A stretch of DNA of 7,724 nt, taken from positions 180,047 through 187,770 of the forward strand of contig DIAF01000020.1 of the NCBI GenBank assembly GCA_002414665.1, in the 5' to 3' direction. Origin of the DNA: Halieaceae bacterium UBA5085 (lineage in GTDB: Bacteria; Pseudomonadota; Gammaproteobacteria; Pseudomonadales; Halieaceae). Under the pieces are notes generated by a model that was given only the letters and a program-made list of their open reading frames with translations, was not told the DNA's origin and ran no database searches. The position numbers and the translations under genes are program-made. Below are positions 1 through 5,610 of this stretch, one piece after another; the stretch's first letter is position 1, and each line of letters begins with the position of its first letter.

Positions 1-1333
1 TGGTCAGGTAGGGAAACAGCTCTTCAGCCAATTCCTGCACGGTCATATTGGCCCGCATCGCCATTACTGCCGTCTGGATCAGTTCTCCAGCCTCGGCGGC
101 AACTGCCTGCACTCCCAGCAAGCGGCCTGAATCCTGTTCGGCCACCATTTTGATAAAGCCATGGGTGTCGAAATTCACCAAGGCGCGCGGCACGCTGTCC
201 AAACTGAGCACGCGAGTATCGACCTGCAACCCCTGCGTGGTCGCCCGCTCTTCCGTCAGGCCAACAGTCGCCACCTGCGGATCGGTAAAAATCACCGCAG
301 GCATGGCACTGAGATCGAGCATGGCCTCGCCACCGGTCATGTTGACCCCGGCCCGGCTGCCTCCGGCGGCGGCCACATAGACGAACTGCGGTTGGTCGGT
401 GCAATCGCCCGCCGCATAGATATCCGGCACGTTGGTTTGCATTCGCTCATCCACCTGAATCGCGCCACGCACTGTCTTTACGCCGATCTGTTCCAGGTTC
501 AGCTGTTCGGTATTGGGTGTGCGCCCGGTGGCGATCAACAACTGCTCTGCTCGCAGTTCACCCGCGTTGGTGTCCAGTATGAACTCTCCATCGGCGTAAT
601 CGACCCGGCTGGCCTGGGTCCGCAGCAATACCCGAATGCCTTCCTGCTCAAAGGCCTTCCGAATAACATCGCCTACAGCCGGATCGTCACGGGATAGCAA
701 CCGGCTACGCGCCAGGATGGTTACATGACTGCCCAGCCGCGCAAAGGCCTGGGCAAGCTCCAATGCCACCGCTGATCCCCCGATCACCAGCAGGCGCTCT
801 GGGATGATGGATAGCGACAAGGCGGAGGTGGAAGTCAGGTACGGCGTATCGGCCAACCCCGCAATGGGTGGGATCGCCGGCCGCGCACCCGTGCCGATAA
901 ATGCCCGATCAAATTTGATCCGCCGCACTTCGCCCTCCGTGGTGGTGACGTCGAGCGCATTGGCCGTCACGAATTGCGCTGTTCCCTGGATCAGGGTAAT
1001 GGCCGGGTTGTCACGTAGAATACTGGCATACTTGGCCTCGCGCAGTGCTTCCACCAATCCCTGCTGTTGTTCCAGCAATTTGCCACGATCCACAGTTGGC
1101 GCCCAGACATCAATGCCCTCGTCAAAGGGACTTTGGCGTCGCAAGTGCGCGATCTTCGCCGCTCGGATCATGGTCTTCGACGGTACGCATCCGGTATTCA
1201 CGCAGGTGCCACCAAGGGTGGCTCGCTCGATCACGGTTATCCGGGCGCCGCGCTCCGCCGCCTTCAGCGCGGCGGCCATGGCGGCACCACCGGTACCGAT
1301 GACAGCAATGTGAATCGCTTGCGCTTCACTCAT
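1..1333 (-). CDS. merA: Mercuric reductase MerA, short form without NmerA domain (C-terminus outside window)
   Basis: Cytoplasmic FAD-dependent enzyme that reduces Hg(II) to volatile Hg(0) with NADPH. My translation of the minus strand gives an open frame of 444 codons with no stop. Visible in order: FAD-binding VIGTGGAAMAA (about residues 11-21), the redox-active disulfide motif GTCVNTGCVPSK with C44 and C49, the NADPH-binding region VIGGSAVALELAQAFARLG, the second FAD motif NIYAAGDCTDQPQ-like (here PDIYAAGDCTDQPQ), and the dimerisation domain with FTDPQVATVG. The frame reaches FPYLT, whose Tyr442 matches the catalytic Tyr605 of the Bacillus enzyme. Only about 25 residues, including the expected Cys-Cys tail, lie beyond base 1. 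The ATG at 1333 is preceded by AGGA (1341-1344) at good spacing and lies 36 bases after merP. The protein starts directly at the catalytic core, so the N-terminal heavy-metal-binding domain of the Tn501 enzyme is absent. The residue between the active cysteines is Thr46-Gly, where Tn501 has Val-Gly. It is co-transcribed with merT and merP. Confidence 0.97.
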   Translation of the reverse strand, partial: MSEAQAIHIAVIGTGGAAMAAALKAAERGARITVIERATLGGTCVNTGCVPSKTMIRAAKIAHLRRQSPFDEGIDVWAPTVDRGKLLEQQQGLVEALREAKYASILRDNPAITLIQGTAQFVTANALDVTTTEGEVRRIKFDRAFIGTGARPAIPPIAGLADTPYLTSTSALSLSIIPERLLVIGGSAVALELAQAFARLGSHVTILARSRLLSRDDPAVGDVIRKAFEQEGIRVLLRTQASRVDYADGEFILDTNAGELRAEQLLIATGRTPNTEQLNLEQIGVKTVRGAIQVDERMQTNVPDIYAAGDCTDQPQFVYVAAAGGSRAGVNMTGGEAMLDLSAMPAVIFTDPQVATVGLTEERATTQGLQVDTRVLSLDSVPRALVNFDTHGFIKMVAEQDSGRLLGVQAVAAEAGELIQTAVMAMRANMTVQELAEELFPYLT

Positions 1334-1369
1334 GACAGTTTCCTATCCGAAAATTACCCTACAATCTCA

Positions 1370-1666
1370 TTACTTCTGATCTGCCGAGCTTTGTTTGAGG
1401 GTAGATGGATAACCGGCATTGGCCGTGGCCTCCGTCAACTCTGTAACGGAGGTTTGCGTGTCCTCGAAGGTGACCCTGGCTTCGCGCTGCTCGAAGCTGA
1501 CATCGACCTGCCTGACACCGTCAACCCGCTTGAGCGCAGTCATTACGGTGATCGGGCAGGCGGCGCAGGTCATACCGGGCACATCCAGCGTGACGGTCTG
1601 CTCCGCGCCCCAGAGGGGTAGACTGAACAGGGCAAACAGTGAACTTACAAGTAAGGACTTTTTCAT
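1370..1666 (-). CDS. merP: Periplasmic mercuric-ion-binding protein MerP
   Basis: Small periplasmic Hg(II) scavenger that hands the ion to MerT. The 98-residue product has a signal peptide (MKKSLLV..., hydrophobic to about residue 19, probable cleavage near WGA-EQT). A heavy-metal-associated (HMA) fold follows, with the ligand motif GMTCAACPITV at residues 31-41 and the two Hg-binding cysteines C34 and C37. The rest (VDGVRQVDVSFEQREARVTF, then ATANAGYPS) follows Tn501 MerP closely. The protein is about 7 residues longer than the usual 91, mainly through a polar C-terminal tail SSADQK. The ATG at 1666 has a GAGAGG ribosome-binding site just upstream. It begins 12 bases after merT ends and is followed by merA, giving the order T-P-A. 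Confidence 0.97.
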   Translation of the reverse strand: MKKSLLVSSLFALFSLPLWGAEQTVTLDVPGMTCAACPITVMTALKRVDGVRQVDVSFEQREARVTFEDTQTSVTELTEATANAGYPSTLKQSSADQK

Positions 1667-1678
1667 GTTGCGGACCTC

Positions 1679-2029
1679 TCAGTAAAACAGGGGTAGGACA
1701 TAGGGGAACACCGCAGCGATGGCGATCAGTAACGCTACGAACCAGAAGGCGGCTTTGTAAACGCCATGCACCCTGGGTGCAGCGCACACATCGCCGGGTT
1801 CACAAGCCCTGGTGGGCCGGTATATCTGGCGCCAGGCCAACACCATGGCCACCAGGGCAGCGCCCAGAAACCAGGGACGATAGGGTTCCAATGCGGTTAA
1901 ATTACCGATCCAGGCGCCGGAAAACCCCAGCACCACCAACACCAACGGTACCAGGCAACAGGCAGAGGCCAGCAAGGCTGCGACACCCCCGGCAAGCAAC
2001 GAACCGCGTCCCGGTTTGGATTCAGGCAT
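1679..2029 (-). CDS. merT: Mercuric transport protein MerT
   Basis: Inner-membrane protein that takes Hg(II) from MerP and passes it to the cytoplasm. The product is 116 residues, the same length as Tn501 MerT. Three hydrophobic segments are visible (about 11-35, 46-66 and 92-114). The paired cysteines C24-C25 sit in the first helix (LASACCLVPL). The second pair, C76 and C82, is in the cytoplasmic loop (ACEPGDVCA). The conserved stretch GFSGAWIGNL-ALEPYRP and the C-terminal FPYVLPLFY-type ending are present. The frame is open upstream to 2101, but the ATG at 2029 is chosen because a perfect AGGAGG (2037-2042) sits 7 bases before it, the protein then starts like Tn501 MerT, and the longer form would begin upstream of the promoter. 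It is the first gene of the mer transcript. Confidence 0.97.
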   Translation of the reverse strand: MPESKPGRGSLLAGGVAALLASACCLVPLVLVVLGFSGAWIGNLTALEPYRPWFLGAALVAMVLAWRQIYRPTRACEPGDVCAAPRVHGVYKAAFWFVALLIAIAAVFPYVLPLFY

Positions 2030-2066
2030 GGGCAAACCTCCTGTTGTTTTATTCACCACTGTGGCA

Positions 2067-2097
2067 AGCTTATCTCCGTAGTCGACTACGGAGTCAA
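2067..2097 (-). promoter_or_regulatory. mer promoter with MerR operator (merO)
   Basis: On the minus strand the -35 box TTGACT (2092-2097) and -10 box TAAGCT (2067-2072) are separated by 19 bp, the over-long spacer typical of MerR-controlled promoters. A perfect 20-bp palindrome, CTCCGTAGTCGACTACGGAG (2074-2093), overlaps the -35 box by two bases and covers all but one base of the spacer. The Tn21/Tn501 operator has the same outer arms (TCCGTAC...GTACGGA) but, as I recall it, an imperfect centre. By family knowledge, MerR dimer binds here, represses without Hg(II), and with Hg(II) untwists the DNA so that RNA polymerase can align both boxes. Transcription of merTPA would start near 2060. Confidence 0.93.
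2088..2093 (+). promoter_or_regulatory. merR ribosome-binding site lying inside the operator
   Basis: ACGGAG ends 9 bases before the GTG at 2103 and is the only plausible Shine-Dalgarno for merR. It is also the right arm of the merO palindrome. It decides the start: the alternative ATG at 2127 has nothing purine-rich at the right distance. Confidence 0.6.
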
Positions 2098-2102
2098 GCA
2101 AC

Positions 2103-2531
2103 GTGTCCGGTTCTCAAAACACATCCATGACCATCGGCAGTCTGGCCAAGGCCGCAGAGATAAACGTCGAAACTATTCGCTACTACCAGCGGCTGGGGCT
2201 GATGACAGAGCCTGAGAAGCCCTTAGGCGGGATTCGCCGCTACGACGAGGACGCGCTGGCACGGCTTCGATTCATCCGCAGGGCGCGATGGCTGGGATTC
2301 AGTCTGGAGGAAATCGGAGAACTGCTGAAACTCGAAGACGGCACCCATTGCGACGAGGCCAAAGCACTGGGCGAGCGCAAGCTGGGCAACGTGCGAGACA
2401 AGATCCGCAGTCTTCAGCAAATTGAAGGCGTGCTCGACCAACTCGTCGAGGAGTGCTGCACCCAGAAGGACAATGTCACCTGCCCGCTGATCGGTTCCCT
2501 CCACGAGGGGTTTGATACAGCTACCAAATGA
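2103..2531 (+). CDS. merR: Mercury-responsive transcriptional regulator MerR
   Basis: Dimeric metal-sensing regulator of the divergent merTPA operon. The 142-residue product has an N-terminal winged helix-turn-helix (TIGSLAKAAEINVETIRYYQRLGLM, about 10-34, then GGIRRYDED), a dimerisation helix (about 83-117) and a C-terminal metal loop. The three Hg(II)-binding cysteines of Tn501 MerR (C82, C117, C126) align with C83, C118 and C127, each shifted by one. C119 is an extra neighbouring cysteine, and Tn501's nearby upstream cysteine is replaced by Glu. The LEDGTHC and NVTCPLI signatures are intact. The GTG start is preferred because of ACGGAG upstream and because the resulting N-terminal extension matches the length in Tn501. 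The start codon lies only 5 bases beyond the -35 box of the mer promoter, so MerR binding should also limit its own expression. Confidence 0.96.
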   Translation: MSGSQNTSMTIGSLAKAAEINVETIRYYQRLGLMTEPEKPLGGIRRYDEDALARLRFIRRARWLGFSLEEIGELLKLEDGTHCDEAKALGERKLGNVRDKIRSLQQIEGVLDQLVEECCTQKDNVTCPLIGSLHEGFDTATK

Positions 2532-2665
2532 TGGAACACATGACAAAAAGATCGTCGCAACTAGTCGGATGCGATGTACAAGGTCCAAACCAAAAAAAAC
2601 GAGACCAGCCTTTGGGCAACCTACCCCCCCAGCTGGCGAAACTCTATTTCGGACAATGGCCTGAG

Positions 2666-2693
2666 TTGATCGAACCTTGACTTATGTTAGACT
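2666..2693 (+). promoter_or_regulatory. Weak candidate promoter for the czc-type operon
   Basis: TTGATC (2666-2671) and TAGACT (2688-2693) are separated by 16 bp and match the sigma-70 boxes moderately. A better -35 match, TTGACT at 2677-2682, has no acceptable -10 at 16-20 bp. Transcription from the listed pair would begin near 2700, inside the adjoining inverted repeat. This is an inference from weak matches. Confidence 0.3.
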
Positions 2694-2710
2694 TCGGATC
2701 TCCTTCTAAC
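2686..2710. repeat. Inverted repeat, possible operator of the czc-type operon
   Basis: GTTAGA (2686-2691) and TCTAAC (2705-2710) are perfect inverted 6-bp arms around a 13-base centre, 19 bases before the start of the small exported protein. The position, over the candidate promoter, would suit a dimeric metal regulator. No regulator gene for this operon lies in the window apart from merR, and the arms do not resemble merO. Confidence 0.35.
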
Positions 2711-2729
2711 CGAGTCGCTAGATAACCGA

Positions 2730-3074
2730 ATGGCAAAAAACTGGACGCTAATACTGTTTGCGGTATTGATGGTAGTGCAATCACTATCCATCGCCGCTGA
2801 TGTATTGCCCATCCATTCGGATCACCAACCCCATGAGTTGGCGGGTATGTCCGGGGGCGACGGTTCAACCCAAGCGACAGACCCGTCACCGGGATCAGAC
2901 CACAACACGCCGCCCAGCCATTGCCACTCCTGTCATTGCCATGGCTCTCATATGCTGCTGTCCATGCAGCTGCCCACGCTGCCGACTGCCTCATCCAACC
3001 AGGTCACGCTAACCTATACCGTCGATCACCCCTCTCCCCCCATCGCTGCGATCCTCCGTCCGCCCATAGCCTAA
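2730..3074 (+). CDS. Small exported His/Cys-rich protein, CzcI-like
   Basis: A 114-residue protein at the head of the efflux operon. Residues 1-23 form a signal peptide (short basic start, hydrophobic LILFAVLMVVQSL, likely cleavage near IAA-DV). The mature part is Pro/His/Ser-rich and carries a dense metal-ligand cluster, HCHSCHCHGSH (64-74), plus HSDHQPH (29-35). It ends with a conserved-looking PPIAAILRPPIA tail. Small exported proteins with this layout precede czcCBA-type operons (CzcI/DUF2946-like), where they are thought to influence metal response or buffer periplasmic metal; the exact role is not established. I assign the family from layout and position, not from a clear sequence match. 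The ATG at 2730 gives a sound signal peptide, but the Shine-Dalgarno site is poor, suggesting low translation or a leaderless or nearby start. It precedes czcC by 62 bases on the same strand. Confidence 0.75.
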   Translation: MAKNWTLILFAVLMVVQSLSIAADVLPIHSDHQPHELAGMSGGDGSTQATDPSPGSDHNTPPSHCHSCHCHGSHMLLSMQLPTLPTASSNQVTLTYTVDHPSPPIAAILRPPIA

Positions 3075-3083
3075 CCTCACTTT

Positions 3084-3119
3084 CCGGTCCTCGACCGGCG
3101 CCAGGATTTTTCTAAAATC
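3084..3119 (+). other. Two tandem small hairpins between the CzcI-like gene and czcC
   Basis: First stem: CCGGTC (3084-3089), loop CTC, GACCGG (3093-3098). Second stem: GATTTT (3105-3110), loop TCT, AAAATC (3114-3119), extendable by a G-U and an A-U pair. The five T residues at 3107-3111 lie 8 bases beyond the first stem, too far for a classical terminator. They could form an attenuator, an mRNA-processing site or a stability element that separates expression of the small gene from czcCBA. The role is inferred. Confidence 0.4.
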
Positions 3120-3136
3120 TTTACGTGAGGTAATTC

Positions 3137-4552
3137 ATGTTCATGCTATTCCGTTTGTCCCCGGATTCGGGCCGAAGCCTGATGATCCGGACAACACGCC
3201 TGCTAATTTGCGGCGCGCTGGTAAGCTTATCTGGGCTTATCCAGGCCGCTGACCGCGACCCGGCAACACTGACCCTACCCGAGGCCTTCGCACGGGTCCT
3301 CAGTGATAACCCCGAATTGGCGATGTATCCCTACGATATTCGCGCGGCCGAGGCGCGGGTTCTCCAGGCCGGGTTCCGACCCAACCCACAGGTCTCTCTC
3401 GACGTCGAGAATATCGCCGGTAACGGCGAGTTCTCGGGCACCGACGCCATGGAAACCACCCTGGCGCTTAGCCAGGTCATTGAGATGGGCGGCAAGCGCC
3501 CTCTGCGCCGGGATGTCGGCCAGTGGCGTCGCCAAACCGTCGAGCGCGATTACGAACTGGCCCGCCTCGACGCACTGTCGGCGGCGGCCAGCCGCTACCT
3601 GGAAGTGGCGCAAACCCAGCGCCTGCTGGCCTTTGCCCGGCAAGTCGTGGACTTTACCAGCACCGCAGAAAAGGTCGCCCAAAGACGGTTTGACGCAGGC
3701 AGCGCCAGTCGGGCGGAACTGAGCCGCGCCCGCACGGACTTGATGCAGGCCAAGCTGGCGGTGAGCAATCTCACCGTGCGCCTGGGCAATGCTAAGCGGC
3801 GCCTCGCGAGTCTGTGGGGGGAAACCTCGGCGGATTTTGGTGATGTAGAGGCCGAACTCTTCGCGCTAGCGCCGACGCCTGAGTTTGCCAGCGTCCAGCG
3901 CCAGCTAGAACAGGCGCCGCAGCTGCAACGGTTTATGACCCTGGAAAGACTGCGTAAGGCCGAACTGGACCTGGCCATTGCCCGGGGCCGACAGGACATC
4001 GAAGTCGGCGCGGGTATCAGGCGGGTCGAAGGCACCGGCGATACGGGTGTGGTTTTTTCGTTTTCCATGCCTCTTGGCGTCTCTAACCGCAACCAGGGCG
4101 ACATCAGGGCCGCGCGGGAGGATCTGGCGAAACTGGATCTCGAAGAGAAAGCCACCCGGGTGAAGGTTTTTACGGAACTGCGCAATGCCTTCGCCCAACT
4201 GGAACAGGCTCGCGAGCGGGTTACCCTGTTACGTGAGCAGATACTGCCCGAGGCACAGCAGGCACTGGCGCTGATTCAGGAAGGCTACGGCGACGGGCGT
4301 TTTTCCTATCTGGAACTGGTGGAAGCCCGGCGCCAGTTGCTGTCCTTCGAAACCGAGGCGGTTGCCGCCGCCACCGATTTTCACCAAACCCTTATCACCC
4401 TGGAGACCTTGACCGGCCAGCCGCTTACCGGGGAGCGCCTATCACTCTACCCCACCGACGGGGCCAATGATTTCCGGTCCAATCTGCGTCTGCCCACACT
4501 GGACAGCATCGATGATGAAGGGTCTCTTTCGCCACAGGATGAATCACAATGA
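3137..4552 (+). CDS. czcC: CzcC-type outer-membrane channel (TolC/OEP family)
   Basis: Trimeric outer-membrane and periplasmic exit duct of a heavy-metal RND efflux complex. The 471-residue product has the two-repeat outer-membrane efflux protein layout (about 45-230 and 250-440). CzcC-type landmarks are RPNPQVSLDVENIAGNG (81-97), LSQVIEMGGKR (111-121) and long Ala/Glu/Arg-rich coiled helices; the C-terminal repeat contains YGDGRFSYLELVEARRQL. Export signal: the ATG at 3137 has GAGG 8 bases upstream and is chosen, but it gives a long N-region. An in-frame ATG at 3182 (MIRTTRLLICGALV...IQAA) would give a standard signal peptide with a weaker ribosome site. There is no lipobox, so it is probably not a lipoprotein, unlike CusC/OprM. 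Its stop overlaps the czcB start (ATGA, 4549-4552), indicating translational coupling. Confidence 0.93.
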   Translation: MFMLFRLSPDSGRSLMIRTTRLLICGALVSLSGLIQAADRDPATLTLPEAFARVLSDNPELAMYPYDIRAAEARVLQAGFRPNPQVSLDVENIAGNGEFSGTDAMETTLALSQVIEMGGKRPLRRDVGQWRRQTVERDYELARLDALSAAASRYLEVAQTQRLLAFARQVVDFTSTAEKVAQRRFDAGSASRAELSRARTDLMQAKLAVSNLTVRLGNAKRRLASLWGETSADFGDVEAELFALAPTPEFASVQRQLEQAPQLQRFMTLERLRKAELDLAIARGRQDIEVGAGIRRVEGTGDTGVVFSFSMPLGVSNRNQGDIRAAREDLAKLDLEEKATRVKVFTELRNAFAQLEQARERVTLLREQILPEAQQALALIQEGYGDGRFSYLELVEARRQLLSFETEAVAAATDFHQTLITLETLTGQPLTGERLSLYPTDGANDFRSNLRLPTLDSIDDEGSLSPQDESQ

Positions 4553-5595
4553 ACAAGTTACTGAATTATTTAATGAGCGGCTTGCTGCTTGCTGCCATGG
4601 CATCTCAAAGCGCAATCGCCGCCCCATCGGATCAAGCCGCTCACACCGAAGAAGGGGCTCAGCACGCAGATGAAAAGCACCACTCGGAAGAGGAACATGC
4701 CGGGGAAGATCACGCTGAAGATGAAGGCGACCATGCCGAAGAAGCCGGTCATGAAGGCCATGAAGACGAAGAGCCCGAGCTGACTTTTAGCGCCGACCTG
4801 CTACGGGACTTTGGTGGTGAAATCGCCACTGCTGAAGCCGGTGTGATTCGCCAACAGGTCTCGCTGCCCGGCGAGGTGAAACTCAACGAGGAGGCCGTGG
4901 CCCATATCACGCCCCGCTTTGCGGCAAAGATCGTCGAGGTACAGGCAAAAACCGGTGACCGGGTCAAGGCCGGCGATGTGCTCGCCGTGGCCGAGAGTTC
5001 CGAGACACTGTCCCGCTTTCAGCTGAAATCCCTGATCGACGGCGTGGTTATCAAACGCCACGTCACCCTGGGAGAACACCTGGCGCCCGACGATACCGCT
5101 TTTGTCGTCGCGAACCTGTCCACCCTGTGGGTGGATATTGCCCTCTATCCCAAGCAGGTGCCGCTGGTAAAAACCGGACAGCCGGTGCGAATCACCACCA
5201 GCCATGGCCCCGCACCCGTGGAGACCAGCCTGGACTATGTGGCGCCGCTGGTAGACGAGGCCACCCGCACAGGCCTGGCGCGGGTCTTCCTGGCCAATCC
5301 TGACAATGACTGGAAGCCGGGGATGTTCATTGAAGGCCAAATTACTCTGGGTGAATTTCCCGCCGCGGTCGTGGCACCCAGGACCGCCGTTATCGACCTG
5401 GAGGGCCAACCCACAATATTCGTTCAGCACGACGGCAGCTGGGAACCCCGTCCGGCCAAGCTCGGTCGCGGTGACAGCGACGCGGTGGAGATATTGGCGG
5501 GCCTCGACGCGGGTGAACGCTATGTGGCCAAAGGCGGATTCGTGCTCAAGGCCCAGCTGCAAAAAAGCGAATTCGAATCCGGTCACAACCACTAA
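4549..5595 (+). CDS. czcB: CzcB-type periplasmic adaptor (membrane fusion protein), lacking the alpha-helical hairpin
   Basis: Periplasmic adaptor that joins the RND pump to the outer-membrane channel. The 348-residue product has a signal peptide (1 to about 25). It is followed by an acidic His-rich segment (31-77, bases 4639-4779) with nine His and many Asp/Glu, a likely metal-binding region. Next come the barrel-sandwich (lipoyl-like) halves, VQAKTGDRVKAGDVLAV (131-147) and SLIDGVVIKRHVTLGEHL (161-178), then the beta-barrel around LSTLWVDIALYPKQ and the membrane-proximal domain (GMFIEGQITLG, PRTAVIDLEGQP). It ends in GHNH, which could add ligands. Only about 13 residues (ESSETLSRFQLK) join the two lipoyl halves, where most adaptors insert a coiled-coil hairpin of tens of residues. 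The protein is accordingly short for the CzcB family. I recall similar hairpin-less CzcB-like proteins in other proteobacteria, so this may be a natural subfamily rather than a deletion. The frame is intact throughout. Confidence 0.93.
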   Translation: MNKLLNYLMSGLLLAAMASQSAIAAPSDQAAHTEEGAQHADEKHHSEEEHAGEDHAEDEGDHAEEAGHEGHEDEEPELTFSADLLRDFGGEIATAEAGVIRQQVSLPGEVKLNEEAVAHITPRFAAKIVEVQAKTGDRVKAGDVLAVAESSETLSRFQLKSLIDGVVIKRHVTLGEHLAPDDTAFVVANLSTLWVDIALYPKQVPLVKTGQPVRITTSHGPAPVETSLDYVAPLVDEATRTGLARVFLANPDNDWKPGMFIEGQITLGEFPAAVVAPRTAVIDLEGQPTIFVQHDGSWEPRPAKLGRGDSDAVEILAGLDAGERYVAKGGFVLKAQLQKSEFESGHNH

Positions 5596-5610
5596 TCGCG
5601 GGAGCACAGT

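Larger units (their letters stand above)
2532..2729. other. Intergenic gap between merR and the czc-type operon
   Basis: About 198 bases with no credible gene on either strand; the minus-strand open frames that cross it are shadows of merR or of the following gene. It holds an 8-base A run (2595-2602) and a 7-base C run near 2625, but no GC-rich stem followed by T residues, so no terminator for merR is visible. The last 65 bases contain the candidate promoter and inverted repeat listed separately. No transposon terminal repeat was recognised. Confidence 0.6.

Noticed and set aside
161..697. Plus-strand open frame of 178 codons opposite merA
   Set aside because: It lies antisense to well-conserved merA sequence, has no recognisable domain and no ribosome site; it is a shadow in GC-rich DNA. 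The same applies to frames at 804-1313 and 1067-1621.
2030..2101. Upstream extension of merT to an ATG at 2101
   Set aside because: It would start upstream of the mer promoter and operator, add 24 residues unlike any MerT, and ignore the perfect AGGAGG before 2029.
1639..2130. Plus-strand open frame of 163 codons opposite merT and merP
   Set aside because: Arg/Pro-rich low-complexity translation antisense to merT and the mer promoter; a shadow.
2595..2602. A run as a terminator for a minus-strand transcript
   Set aside because: No stem precedes the run on the minus strand, and no minus-strand gene ends there.
2677..2705. TTGACT at 2677-2682 as the -35 of a second MerR-type promoter with a long spacer
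   Set aside because: No -10-like hexamer is found at 17-20 bp, and there is no centred palindrome in the spacer.
2644..2994. Minus-strand open frame of 116 codons across the merR-czc gap
   Set aside because: It overlaps the CzcI-like gene, which has a good signal peptide and operon position; the opposite frame has no recognisable features.
4639..4779. Repetitive GAAGA/CATG-rich segment as a DNA repeat or CRISPR-like array
   Set aside because: The periodicity comes from codons for His, Glu and Asp in the czcB N-terminal region; units are irregular and without spacers.
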